This document shows, in pieces, positions 48,410-61,500 of a DNA stretch of 64,000 nt. Numbering within the stretch: position 1 is the first letter of the stretch; every line of letters begins with the position of its first letter. A program made the position numbers and the translations under genes. Origin of the DNA: Branchiostoma floridae (taxonomy: Eukaryota > Chordata > Leptocardii > Amphioxiformes > Branchiostomatidae); contig NC_049986.1 in the NCBI RefSeq assembly GCF_000003815.2, positions 14,959,811-15,023,810 on the forward strand, given 5' to 3'. The notes beneath the pieces were generated by a model. The model worked only from the letters and a program-made list of their open reading frames with translations. It made no database searches and was not told where the DNA came from.

Positions 48410-48853
48410 CTAAGTTTGTGTGTCGTGTGTGGTCTTGGATCTTCGTTTCAGTGAATGTCTCCAGCTCAAAGAAGCTGTCGTCAGCTTCAGGCTCCAGTAG
48501 TTTCTTATATTCCCCTGGTTCCTTCCAACTCTGGTGCTCCGTTTCATTTTATTGACTTTCCTGGGAAACGTCTGTACCGTTTCAACAGGTAGCTTCTCCC
48601 GATCAGGCTTATTTACTCGGAGCCAGGGCATATTTCGAGCCGGTACCAGGACAGAGCTGGAGACACTTGTTCTGTGGAAGCCGGTAGGAACTAGGAACAC
48701 CTCATCCTGCACCGTGGTACCCAACCGTCCGTCAACAACCCTCACCAAGTGCCCGAACGGGACGGTGTCGCCAGTGTAAAGACAAAAGGAAGAACGTTGC
48801 CCAAGACGAAGATTTTTACTGCTTATTAAGGTGAGGTGAGCTCTAAACAGCAA
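48410..48853 (-). other. Unidentified open frame upstream of the GPR107-like gene
   Basis: A 147-codon frame is open on the minus strand, and an 81-codon frame overlaps it on the plus strand. The minus frame contains GDTVPFGHLVRVVDGRLG and SSVLVPARNMPWLRVNKP, more protein-like than the surrounding DNA, and composition is GC-richer than the flanks. I do not recognise the family. It could be retroelement-derived or an exon of an unrelated gene. Confidence 0.25.
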
Positions 48854-50640
48854 CTACCTTAAATCTACCATCTCAAGAAAAGGGGGAGGGGGGCACACAG
48901 AAACTCTAGCTATGCTAGAACTCTACCTTTGACTTGTGAGTCATACGTTGAACAGTGCATATATTCACGTAGACAGGAAAACAAGTGGGTGCGGAAGCTT
49001 TGCTGCCATTAATTGTTGTTTGTTTTCCAAACACCTGCAGTAGACCAGCTAGCAGAAGCATCAACAACTGTAAAGTAGGGCAACCAAGGTTTTGTGTAAC
49101 CATGGAAAGTATATACTAGTACATGTATAGCTATGGCTGAGGCGATAGTTGTAATATGATTATAAAGGCCTATCCTTCAAGGAAGTTACTCTTTTCAGAC
49201 ATCACAAGTTTCAAACTTGGTGCTAGTAGCTGGTTGTAGGAAAATGTTCTAAGACAACTCAACTCCCATTTTCATGCAAAACGTATCCTGGCCATTTGTA
49301 GAGTAATGAGGTCAGGATGAGGTGCAAATTGGGCCTTAAGAATATGTTTAGTAGTCATAATTTGGTAGTTCATCAGAACAACTAAAAATATCAGAGGAGT
49401 AAATGTTATGTCAAACAAACCTCAGCTTTTGAATACTATCAAACTGTCCAACATTACAAAAACTATGACCAATGCACACTGAAGGTCTTTCCTGCTTTAG
49501 ATTATATTTTTTACTAGCCAACCACTTAGGAGATAATTGATTGCAGTCTAAAGACTTCCTCCCCAGTTTTTGTGTAAAAAATGAAGTGTCCTGCAGCAAC
49601 TCAGTCAATTTGTTGTCATTTTATGCCTTTTCAAATCATCATCAATCATGACATCCACTTTAATCAATTAAGGATGCATCACTCAGTATCCTATTCATAT
49701 CAGCTAGAGTTGATGTAGCATCATTTCTGTATTTGTATCAGTTGGGCTGACATAACTGACTATGAAATGTGTTAGACACACTAGTAACAGCATATATCAT
49801 TGTTACACAAGGATGATATTGATTGAAGGAAATGAACTGTGATATCTACAGTATGAGTGTTTAACTTTAGGAGTGAATGCTGATACCCCCGTGTAATTCT
49901 GAAGAATACTGTCAGTGTCCTAACTCAGGATGTCTCCAGATCCGCTCAGTCCAAGGACAAACAAGGACACCAATGTGACAAAGCACTTCCCAATAAGTTA
50001 CTTGACAGAAGATATTGAATGAAGTCTTGAATTATTAATGAAACAATTGTCTTGCTAAGTCACTAGACACTCTAGCACTACTGCCACATATATCACCACA
50101 TTGCATAGCAAGGAAGTCAAGTAGATACATGTACATGAGTAAAGACTTTTCAAGCTTCAGCGCTTTTTATAATGTTTACACATCAAACAATTTTGTAACT
50201 TTGTGCAAGCATTACACATTGATTACACTGGGGCAAGATAATGGGCCTGTCAGCCATTTTAGTTATTGCCATGGCAACAGCAAGGCAATGGCTCCAAAGG
50301 TAAATTGGCCTATTGTAAGTTTTACAGCTGTGTTTCTTATTCATCAATTCCCATAAATCATCATATCTTTGTGTCAAAGAAACAATCTTCAGTGCTGAGG
50401 CTCACAAAACAAGTTTTCGACCAAGCTGAAAAAGTGTGGCAATTAAAATTATTGCCATAGCGACGGTTTTAATGTTTATAAGTTTTACAGATTGTTGTTG
50501 TTGATGGGTTTTAATAGTCGTATTCCATTCGTTTGGCGATCGATGTTCATAGAGAATTGCTGTCAAAGGGGGTCCCTTGTGAGTGAAGGGTGAACTAATG
50601 TAAATGCTCCTCATCGATTTTACAAATCAGGGCCTCATTT
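48854..50640. other. Intergenic DNA
   Basis: No exon recognised. It contains a near-palindromic RFX-type X-box at 50265-50278, listed separately. Confidence 0.4.
50265..50278. promoter_or_regulatory. Near-perfect RFX X-box
   Basis: ATTGCCATGGCAAC differs at one base from the palindromic X-box GTTGCCATGGCAAC. Confidence 0.45.
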
Positions 50641-51620
50641 TACATGAATGATATCAGTTGATCATCCTCTCTAGCTAAATAACAATATGCTAAAAAAAGG
50701 GTTTTTGCCATTATCGATATAGATATATATATAGATATATAGATAGATAAAAATATTTTTCTACTGAATTAATTGTGTTTGTCATGAATTATGCAAATAA
50801 GGCTCTCATTTGCATAAACTATATAACTTGATCATCTCCAACAAATTGACATGCGCAATATATGTTAAGAAAGGAGACTTTTGTCGCCGTTTCTGCTAAT
50901 TTATGCAAATTAGGGCCTAATTTATGCAAATTAGGGCCTAATTTGCATAGTTAATGTTAAACGATGTTCACTTGTACATAACTTCCAAATGCTACAAGTA
51001 AGAAGTTCCCGTCATTTATCAAAATGACATTATAGCATTTTCTCATTAATTATGCAAATTATGCATTTATTTATCAATATTCTCCTCTTTCTCAGTTACA
51101 AAGGTCACATGTTGTAATGGTCCTTTAATTGAGCTGAGCATGTTTCCCAATTTATTATGCAAATTAGCTTCCACTCTGCATAATTCTTCATAATTAATAT
51201 GTAATTATATTAAGCATCACGTAACCTATCCACATACCAAAAACCATAACAATCCGTCAACCCCTTCTTTAGTTATTCCCTTTAGAAGTCTGACACCTGA
51301 GTCTAAACCTGTCTTGCAGTTCCAAAATAAGCCGCTAGGGGGCCCAAACCTATACCACTTACTTACAGCATCAAGAGCTGTCTACCACTTAAGATTCATA
51401 GCCGCAGCATGTCCAGAACTCGAGATATCAAACCAAGAAGTTCCGCTGCAGTACCGTAACAGGCCACTAGAAGGCCAAAAATCTTATCGCTTCCAGGTCT
51501 CAACAAGACCTACCCACGAACCGAATATCAATACAATTCATCCAGGCGTTCTTGAGCTATGGTGGTCTTCTACAACCGGCACACACATACAAACGCTACC
51601 CAAAATATAACTTTCTTGGC
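50640..51620. repeat. Octamer-rich interspersed repeat of unknown class
   Basis: Between about 50790 and 51165 there are seven ATGCAAAT/ATTTGCAT octamers, two within a direct repeat of TTTATGCAAATTAGGGCCTA. The region continues through short CCGCTAGGGGGCC-like blocks to end near TTCTTGGCGAAGGTAAC, a terminus I associate with invertebrate dispersed repeats. The boundaries are estimates. Confidence 0.5.
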
Positions 51621-51779
51621 GAAGGTAACCATCACATCGCTATCTCACAACCCCCACATGTTTTAAGCTCAAACAATGCTTGTTTCACACATCAGTTTGT
51701 ACTTTTGAAAACAGAAAGATATTAAGGGTGAAGAAGGCCACCAAACTTTCCAAACTGCTGGACACCGTAAACCACGAAC

Positions 51780-52180
51780 GAACCCGGAAGTGATTTCCAC
51801 GACTCACAGGTCATTTTCCGAGAAACATATCTCCACAATCTTTTACCCCCTGTTTCAAATGTTTACATTTCCATGACCACCATACTACATACTACAATTC
51901 GGGTACGTCTGAAGTCCTAGGCTTTTCTCAATTTTGCATGGCTATCAATCAAAAATTGCCTTGCGCGAATACGGAAAACACTGCTGAGCACGTACGTGCC
52001 CTGGGCGACTGGAAAGCTTACCCGTGGAGGTAATGGTACAGTCCGGCATGATGCAACTACGCATGCGCGGACTTTTGACATTCCTGACATTCCTATACAG
52101 TTTTTAGAATACTTTGGAAACGGTTCCACACTATACTATTAAGCTCGCCCATCAGGCGTCGCTAAAATTTTCCCGTGGTC
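51780..52180 (+). promoter_or_regulatory. Candidate upstream promoter for the NEK6/7 gene
   Basis: An ETS-type ACCCGGAAGTG (51782-51792) and an NRF1 half-palindrome GCATGCGC (52061-52068) lie in a short CpG-containing stretch, while NEK exon 1 is preceded by a splice acceptor, so an upstream non-coding exon is expected. The assignment to NEK6/7 is inference. Confidence 0.3.
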
Positions 52181-54761
52181 TTTTTTGTGACGACTGTTAT
52201 GAATGGTTCAGCAGACATGTATACAGTTGGGTCAATTACTTATAAAAACAATTATCAGTACCACCTCCTGGTGTGCACAGTAGGTGTCCTCATGAAATCC
52301 TGCCCTCACCAACCTGTTTTGTAAGTTAAAGCTGGAGATGTGTATATTTTTTACAGAAGATTGCCAGTTGACCCATATATTGGGAATGGTAAGCTATGAG
52401 ATGTCATATATACCTTTGTACCAAGCCTGTATGTATTTACTATAAATCTATATTTCCTGCAAGTATGTTCTCTTTTACATGCAATTCTAATTTCAGATAC
52501 AGAGTCAAATTGTATCATGGGATGCAACTAACGTACATATTTGCCTCCACCAGGTGTTCTTTCATGTGTAACATTATCCTGTAGCTAATGACTTGTAGAG
52601 AAAAATGTGTTGACTGGATTAGACAGGCTGCATGCAAGATATACTAGTACTCACACAGGTGGTTTTGTGTCAACTGCTTTAGCTCTATAGTAGCCCCATA
52701 AAGTATTGTTCTGAAAGTTTAGAGTCACACAAAGCATTTGCACCTATTGTCCTTTCAATTCTTTTTTATATGCGACCGTCTCATACATGTACTGAGTTTA
52801 GAGTCTAAACTAAGTACATAGATAAGACGTTCGCATATAAAAGAGAATTGAAAGGAAAATAGGTCAAAATTATTTTCATTTCAAAGCTTTTCTGAATCTG
52901 AACATCAACTGGTAGATCTATACATCGTTCAGTGCAGTACACCATGCTTCAAAGGTACATACTATAGCTAGTCGTGGCAGCATGTTTTGCTCACTGCAAG
53001 GTATGGAAGTTTGCTTTTACTTAGTCTGATTGTTACAGATCTAAATCAGTAAATGCAACATTCTATGTTGTCATATATCAAAACATTACATAGATATACT
53101 TTTATTTGTTGCCTGGAGTTTCAGCACAAAATACCTTTTCACCTTTATGCAAATTGACTCTTTCTGTTCAGGAAATAAGATTAAGATATTTCAGGTACAG
53201 AACATGTTCGGACAGGTCAAGAAAGACCTGTAGGCAAGGAAGTGGTAGGAGCAGAATTTCCTGTTCAGTGAGTGGAGAAGCGACAACTCCATGAGCTCAT
53301 TGTATTCTTAACTAAATTGTTGGTACATGTAATATTATGATGTTGATAGAGGACCGGGTGTGTGTCACTGTGCATGTGTGCACATAGCTAAAAGACTGGG
53401 ATTATTTGAGTAAAATTTTTGGCAAATCACAGGCCCTTCATATCCTTTGTAATTATGGAAAAATGATCTGTGCACACCTAAGCACTAGGTACAACATACC
53501 AGGTTGTATCTGCATCATTTTCTCATTGAAAGGTGGACTGTTCCAGTCACAGCAAATCTTCTTTGGTCAGTTAGGCATAAAAAGTATTGAAAATAGTTGC
53601 TAGTTAGAGATAATCATAATAATAATGGCACCAATTTTCCTAATGATGAGGGAAAAGTTTATTTTTTTAATGATGCCAACAACTTAGCAATCAGACCATG
53701 TACTAGTAGTTGTACAAATGTAGCTAGGACTAGGAGGTAGCTGAATTGACAAAAATTTTGATTTTTGTGTCACAAAACTTAAAATGTGTTTGGACTATTG
53801 TCATATGGGCAAAATATTTGCCAGTGCTACAAAAATCCCATTATGTACTAGTAGTAGTAGTACACACAATAACAGGAGAGCAGACAACATTGTTTTCCTG
53901 TACTTAAAGTGTTTCCATCTCCGTAGACTGTTACAATTGTTAGCTGAGAGGTCAAGCACCTCATGTTAATCCCCTGGAGAATGTGCTCCATGCAGCTGGC
54001 TGTGTTGAGAGGTGACCTCCGCATAGTTCCGCAACAAAAGCTTGTTATTTTGTGGGGTAGAAAACAGAAAGGAAGCTTGCAGAGACTGGCAATACCGTAG
54101 GGTTCTTTTGACATTGTCAATGACATGTTTTGAATTTTTATGCAGTGTTAATCATTGATGAGATTATGAGTAGTGATCATCATCATCATCATCACTAATT
54201 CCCATAGCTTATGAGTAGTGATATACTAGTAATAAAGTGCATTTGTCATCTCAGTAATAGAACTTGTTGCTTTACAACTTTACATGTTGAGCATCGTAAA
54301 ACCTATATACTGTATCAGACTGTGTCTATTTTGGATTATTTCTATGAAAATCATGCAAGAGCTAAATTTTGTGACAGAGGCAGGTATCATCTTTAAAAAA
54401 GATATGAATGATGTACACAGTTAAACAAGACAGTTGAATATGGGGCTTTCAAGCACTGTGCCCTTGAAATTTGGAAAATGACTTCCAAAATTCAGGATGA
54501 CCAATTTTACATACGACACGTCACTTGAGCCACTAACAATTAGATAGTACACTGGATGAGCAAAAACATATCAATAGGTAAATGTGTGTACAACAACGCT
54601 ATTGTACATACAAAACTGAGCTATCAAAAGTCCTAGCCTAAGCTACAACGACACACAATAATGTAAATCCCCGTGACTGATATTGATTGGTTGGTTCCAC
54701 TTGTGAACATGTACAAAACCTTTCTCATTGAGCGGGGCTGGCTTGGTGTCGCACTGCTCGT

Positions 54762-54775
54762 GTTGCCATGGCAAC
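54762..54775. promoter_or_regulatory. Perfect palindromic RFX X-box
   Basis: GTTGCCATGGCAAC, a perfect 14-bp palindrome matching the RFX consensus GTNRCC-RGYAAC, 567 bp upstream of the NEK start codon. Confidence 0.55.
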
Positions 54776-55305
54776 AGCAGGATAAAGTCGTCTTGTACAT
54801 GGTCCAAGTCAACGCTTTGAAAGAGAAACCTGTTACTGTTAGTGTTCCGGACAGGTTTCAGATGTACTGAAGCCTCAATTACCTTCAATGAAAGTGGGTG
54901 TACTAACTAGTAGTACTAGTAGGGCATGTGTAAGATGTGGGATTACCATGGCCAGTATGGTTGTGAACAGAAGTTTGAAAAAAAAGAAAATTTTCAAAAC
55001 TATATATTGTAATCCAAATATAATAATGTTTGAAAGTTATTTTATTACCAGTGTAATAGAAAGTATTTCTTTTAACACTAAACTAGTACTGTTTACTTGT
55101 TTGTGCTAGCCTCAGTAGAGGACTTGGCCATGGGTTGGGTCTTTCTTGGCACATGATATAATACATGTAACTGTTAACTATTTTCTATTGTACTGTACAT
55201 GTATGTCAGTACATTTGTACACAGTTTCTTGTTATATAACTAAGCTGCTAAGAAGGCTAGGTGCTCTCTGAAAGTTTTTGATAAACCTACCCTACATTAT
55301 CGCAG

Positions 55306-55524
55306 GTGTCCTGACTCAGGCACAACGGAGCACCCCACCCTATGGCAGCCATGGACGTAGACATGCCCATGTCCCCGGAAGTCACACAGACTTCGGACAG
55401 CGACCCTTACAACACGCTAAGGAACTTCACCATCGAGAAGAAGATCGGGCGGGGCCAGTTCAGCGTGGTGTACCGGGCACAGAACCTCGTCAACGGGAAG
55501 GATGTGGCACTCAAGAAAGTACAG
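55306..55524 (+). CDS. NEK7: NEK6/7 first coding exon with 36-nt leader
   Basis: The acceptor CATTATCGCAG ends at 55305, so a non-coding exon lies upstream. Coding starts at ATG 55342 ([10 protein letters not shown]); a second in-frame ATG follows at codon 4. Encodes [19 protein letters not shown] (glycine loop) and VALKK (catalytic Lys58). Confidence 0.93.
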
Positions 55525-58500
55525 GTGAGACCAGGGCTAAGTATCTAAACATGAACCAGATTTAGCTTGATATCTGCCAGGTTCAGGTACAGGTACCAGT
55601 ACTAGTAGTATGTTATACGTAAGTACCAGTGCAGAGGTTCAGGTACAGGCACCAATACAGAGGATTAGGTATATGCACCAGTACAGTGGAACAGGTACAG
55701 GTGTAGACCTATACCTGTTACTTAACTATTCAACAAAGTAATGTTTGCACTTCGTCAGTGACAGAAACATTAATGACACAACTTGACAAAATATTTGTTC
55801 AAACAGAACAGAACTACAATGTAGCTATTGGTAGTGTCTTTTTGGTTTTTGTCTTTTCCAGTGCTAAATTTATGTATAATGTTAGTGTAGTTTTTATAAT
55901 AATAATGCTACTTTGATCTGGCATTTTGGGCTATGGGTTGAGATTAAGGGATAATGCACAGTCAGGGCTTTGAAAGAATGAAAAGAACTCCACAAGTAAC
56001 TAAGGTCGAAACAAATTTAAAGATGAGAGAAACTTTTCAGTTTTATTCGCATTGTGCATTTCTACCACTAGTACCGTATTGACTCGATGTGTAGGGTTAT
56101 GGTTGACTTGGTTGTTGCTAGGCAGAAACAATCTTTTCATGAGTCTAGCTCCTGCATGGCCGTTTGACACACATCACGAACGTGCACACCAGAGTCAGTG
56201 CACGTGCACTCAGTCCCTGGATCTGTCAGTTCGGTGCTCCTGGCGTCTGAATCTGATAATCTGAAAATAGTCTGTTCCTTTCATGTGGAAATTTAGAGGA
56301 AAGCTGGATTTATCACATTTTGTCTATCCTTTCACAAATAGATTCCTCTTTGTTTATGCCTTGGGGTAAAACTTACAGGAGGAAGCAGTGGTGCAAAATG
56401 ATGCATCAGATGTTTCCTCAAAATGCTGTCTGAAACATGTCTACTCTGCTGTCTGAAACATTCTTGCTAACAATTCAGTTAGAGTAATTTGCGATGAGAA
56501 AGAAGTGTTATCATCACAAAGATCATCAAAGACAAAATTGGCATTACACATTGTCTGTGCCAGCCCAAGGAGTGAGGATGTTGAATTATGTTACTAGGTA
56601 TTGGTTTATCAGTCTGTACAGTATCTATTTCTTATTTGAAGAAAATAGATTCCAATGTGTTTTAGAGTAAGCTTAAGAGTTAACTAGCTGCATGATACCA
56701 AAATCTGTTGTAACCTTCTACCTGTGATTTTTCATGTATTAGTAATTATTAAGAATGTGTGTATTATCTACTGTTTTCTTTAATATCTTGAGTGTTTCTC
56801 ACATGTACATATTAGATGATAGTGATCATGCTATAGTGGATATGCACAACATATATGTAAATATTCCCTCCTTGTGTTTTGGCAGATATTTGAGATGATG
56901 GACGCCAAGGCAAGACAAGACTGTATCAAGGAAATAGACCTGCTTAAGGTATGGCCTCCAAAGTCTTTACACTTACAGTCTCAAAAGACTATAATTATAC
57001 ATCAATTTGTTGTACATTGTATCTAGACTTGGTATTATTGACCTCATACTGTAGTTACATAACACAGCTACTGTAAATTCATTGAAATTCACGGACACCT
57101 AATTTTGTGCCATATGAAAATCAGTGTATAGAATAGTTTGTGGTACGTCTGAGGTCGTGTTTGTAGCATTAGTGGCAACACAGTGGAAGAGCTGATGTCT
57201 GTACATGGTTGTGATGATTTGTCACAGAGAAATGATGGCAACAATGGCATATTTTTAAGATTTAGGGTATGATCTGCATTCTAGCTCACATATTCATTAA
57301 TTGTCACCTACAAAGGTTACACAACAATAAGACAAGGTGACTGAAGGGTATCTACCTTAAGTAACCTCCATAGATCCTACATTCATCTTTTAGACATTCC
57401 TTTGTGAACTGTTGATTAGGGAGAGTCTGGCTCTGTCGTAGTTAAAGTAGTAGTAGCTTCAATTAAAAAAAATTGCTTTGAATCAAAAACATCCAAATAT
57501 GTCCTGTTGATTAAAATGCTTTGTATCTTTATTTCTTAAGACATCGTTTGCATATTTGTACCTTTAACTACCTTTTCAACTAGACTTTTTTCTCTTTTTC
57601 CTGTATCCCTGTCTTCTTTCTTTCTTCCTTCTTTAAGTCTTGTAGCTGTCCCTACCAGTAGCTGGCCCAGGTAATTTCACAGGTTCTCTTTCTCTGCCTT
57701 TTCTTTCCCTTCCATATGCATGTCATCTGTTTCTTGGAAGTGTTTATTCCATGTAACTTGATTTGCACTAAAATATTAATTTTTGTGTGTGCGGAATACA
57801 GTCATAAATATTTGATTACTCTGCAAGTCATTTCATGTATGGCTGGGAAACACTTTGAAATGATGGAATGATATGCAAAAATCTTTTGACATTTTGATGG
57901 ACAACCTTAAAATTTACACATTCGTACGTGTATGTTCATGACATCTGCAACTTCCAGTATGCAGTACTCTGTTGTTCGAATACCCTTATCATCTCTTTAC
58001 TTTCCTCTGCTTTCTGCTACTTGATGTGAATTGCAACAGCACAATACGCAATGTGGAGACCCTGGACAGCTCTTTTGTACACATAACTGGTGCTAGTTTT
58101 TGGCAATCCCCCATGGACGGTGCTTTTTATCCTACCTTTTACCTACCCCTCCCTAGTACAATGCTAAACTTTGTTCCAACACAAAAGTACACACAAATCA
58201 ATTTTTCAACGACCACTGTCACCTTCTTCAGGATGAATACTGATGACCAATGACTATACTATACTATGATTACTACCAACACAGATGAGCTTCCATGGTA
58301 ACTGTTATGAACCCACTGTGAACCATGTGATCACTCCTACTCAAACCCCCTATTTTAGAAGTAGACTAGTCCTGTTACCTCATTCTGGTGCTAGAATCCT
58401 GGAGGAAAGATTATAAACTATGTAGCTCTTCAAAATGTCCAGTGTGCGGCCAGTTCTTAACAATTCAACAAGTAAGAACTTAACAGTAACTCCTTCCTGT

Positions 58501-61500
58501 GTTGTTTTCGCAGCAACTGAACCACCCTAACGTGATCCAGTACTACGCCTCCTTCATCGAGGACAATGAGCTGAACATTGTACTGGAGCTGGCTGATGCT
58601 GGGGACCTCTCACGGATGATCAAGGTAAACGTGTGCTAGGGTTTTTGTGTTGGGTGGAATGTTCCCATGTAGTTTCCAGTGGTCATCTAGGTTCAGAGGA
58701 TTTGAAAATGTTGAAACACTACGTGCTTCATTAACGAAATGCCTGTGGGGTCATTCCTGGAGCTTTTATTGTGTGCTGAGAAATGAAAAACAAGAAAGTG
58801 AAACAGGAACAAATCTGGCATGCTTTTATTGAAAATACACATCTAAGATATGAATGAAGACATCACTTATGCAGAAAATATACCTATATAATACATCATT
58901 TCCTTCCGATTTTGATGGAAAAGTTCATTTCCTGCTTTCTTCTTCTCGATTGCAGCACTTCAAGAAGCAGAAGCGCCTGATCCCAGAGAGGACAATCTGG
59001 AAGTACTTTGTGCAGCTGTGCAGCGCGCTGGAACACATGCACTCACGCAGGGTCATGCACAGAGGTCAGGCAATACCCCTTTAGCTAGCTGGTAGAATAT
59101 AGATAACATGCTAGCATGTAATGCAGTACCAGCCTCTACCAGTCTTCACAGGTCACTAGTTGGCAAGCTGTACTCCTCGGCCAGTCCTTTAGCATGTTAT
59201 CTGACAGCGTCTATTTGGCCAATTTCTACTATTTTTTTAGCAACTTTTGGAGCCTGGTAGAGCCTACTGTAACACCTGATCTGTTTAGTGTGGAGAGTTA
59301 AGATGAGACAAGAAAACTCACAGCTATTTCCAAAACAATCAGCCCCTACCCTATGGCCTTCTGTAATCTTTACCAGCTTGGTTTACGATAGGAAAGCAAT
59401 GGTTCAGTGACACAACCGCAAGGAGATTTACCTAGGTTTCAATAACTTCTTTGCAAGAAATACAACATGGGTGTTTTGTTTGCAGACATCAAGCCAGCAA
59501 ACGTGTTCATCACAGCGACAGGAGTGGTAAAGCTGGGAGACCTGGGGCTGGGCAGGTTCTTCAGCTCCAAAACTACTGCTGCTCACTCACTAGGTGGGTA
59601 CACAGGGGCAACAGAGGCTTCTAGGATAGAGTTTTCTATTATATGACCAGTATTGTCTAACCTGCTGACATTTTTATGTCTGTCAGATGCCTTTTTTGTA
59701 TATAGCGGCAAGAAATAACACTTGTCAGAAGTTCTAAAACTACTGCTGCTCACTATCTAGGTGGGAACACAGGGACATCAGGGGGTTCTAGAATAGAGGT
59801 TTCTTTTATTTGACTAGTATTGTCATAGCTGCTGACATTTTGATTACTGTCAGATAACTTCCTTGTACATGTATATAGCAGTGAGAAACTGTGATATTGT
59901 AAATGCAGAAATGTTCGCGGTGGTTTAATGTTCGCAGTTTTTGCGGTGGCCACATCACCGCGAATTTAAAACCACTGCGAACATTTTTCCGTAACAGTAA
60001 GAGACTATAGTGCACGGTGCTACCGCAAAATTAAAACCACCGCGAAAAGTCTCTTTTCCGACTACTGTGAAATTAAATCCCCGCAAACTTAAATGCATTT
60101 ACAGTAGTTGCTCACAGTCAGCTATTTAGGATGTGTATTGTGAAATGTGTACTGTGAAAATTGTATAAGTGACCACGTCGGTAAGATAAGTATTTAATTT
60201 TAATTTGTTTTTTATTTGATGAAAAAACAAATGGTCACCATGGTAGTTTTAAATTTGTTGCAAACTGGTATTTTATAGAATGTACATCCGTGGATACAAA
60301 GTGTCGTCTGTCTTCATGCTGATACACATGTACATGTACATGTACATGACTACTACTATGAAACATCATGTGCTCTCGATCTCCAAATGTTAACATAATG
60401 TACCACAATGTGTTCCCCCTCAGTTGGTACTCCCTACTACATGTCACCTGAGAGGATACATGAGAACGGATACAACTTCAAGTCGGATATCTGGTCTCTG
60501 GGCTGCTTATTGTACGAGGTGAGTTTGTTTATTCGTTTTTACGTTCATTTCTTTGTTTATCTTGGTACAGAAAGCCAGTTCACCGTGCCTGTAAACATGA
60601 TAACCAGATAGGTCCTAAACCACTTAAAGTCACCTTTTCTTACAATTTTGTTTCAGCAAAACCAGTTTTGTTTTAACCTTCGGTCCATGGGTGCTACCAT
60701 CTAGTTCTTTCTTGCTGTAGCTATAAAATTAGATAAAACATGACATAAAGCAGAATTATAGGATTGCCTTCATCTTAGTGCTGCTTCCAAACTTCGCAAC
60801 TCGTGCCAAATGGTAACCTCAGCAGAGGCAGGGTTAAAATGTTACCAATATTGTTCCAGATGGCCGCTCTGCAGAGCCCGTTCTACGGAGACAAGATGAA
60901 CCTGTACTCCCTGTGTAAGAAGATCGAGCAGTGTGACTACCCGCCCCTCCCATCTGAGCACTACTCGGACGAGGTTAGTGCACAGTCTGGTATTCTTCTC
61001 TATGTTGTGCAATACCTAAGGGTGATAGAGCTGCACTGAACACACACTCTGCTATCTAAAGCTGTAACTGGCCCCTCCCCTAGTGGACGCCGGCTGGATG
61101 TTGGATGGGCTACTATAAGCCAGATTTAGTCAGACTAGAGCTCCACCTTTCTTATCTTTTAAGAGAACTGTTAGGCAATCTAAGCAACTAATCATTTTCT
61201 GTACATTACTGCTTTCGACTGCTTTGTGTACTTTCTATTTCCTCTTTCTATAACCTAGAAGTGTTGTATAGATGTACTACAGGTGTTTTGTGAGTCCCTT
61301 TGATGTTATGTCAGTGAGGTGTGTTATGATTAGATGTACAAGGATCTTTAAAAAGTAATGCCATTGGTTTTATTAGGAGCTCATTTTTTATCTAATGAGA
61401 TGAAATTTGACTCAAGGCAAAGGGATATATCTAATCTTATGAATGAGATATCTAAATTGTTGTTCAAATTTTTATGACAGTTGATAAGTTGTTGTTAAGT

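Noticed and set aside
48637..48660. TACCAGGACAGAGC, resembling an RE1 right half
   Set aside because: The spacer between halves is one base short and the left half is missing.
49943..49965. CTCAGTCCAAGGACAAAC, resembling the RE1-like core
   Set aside because: Two mismatches fall in the essential AGCACC half, so it is not counted with the sites in NCS-1.
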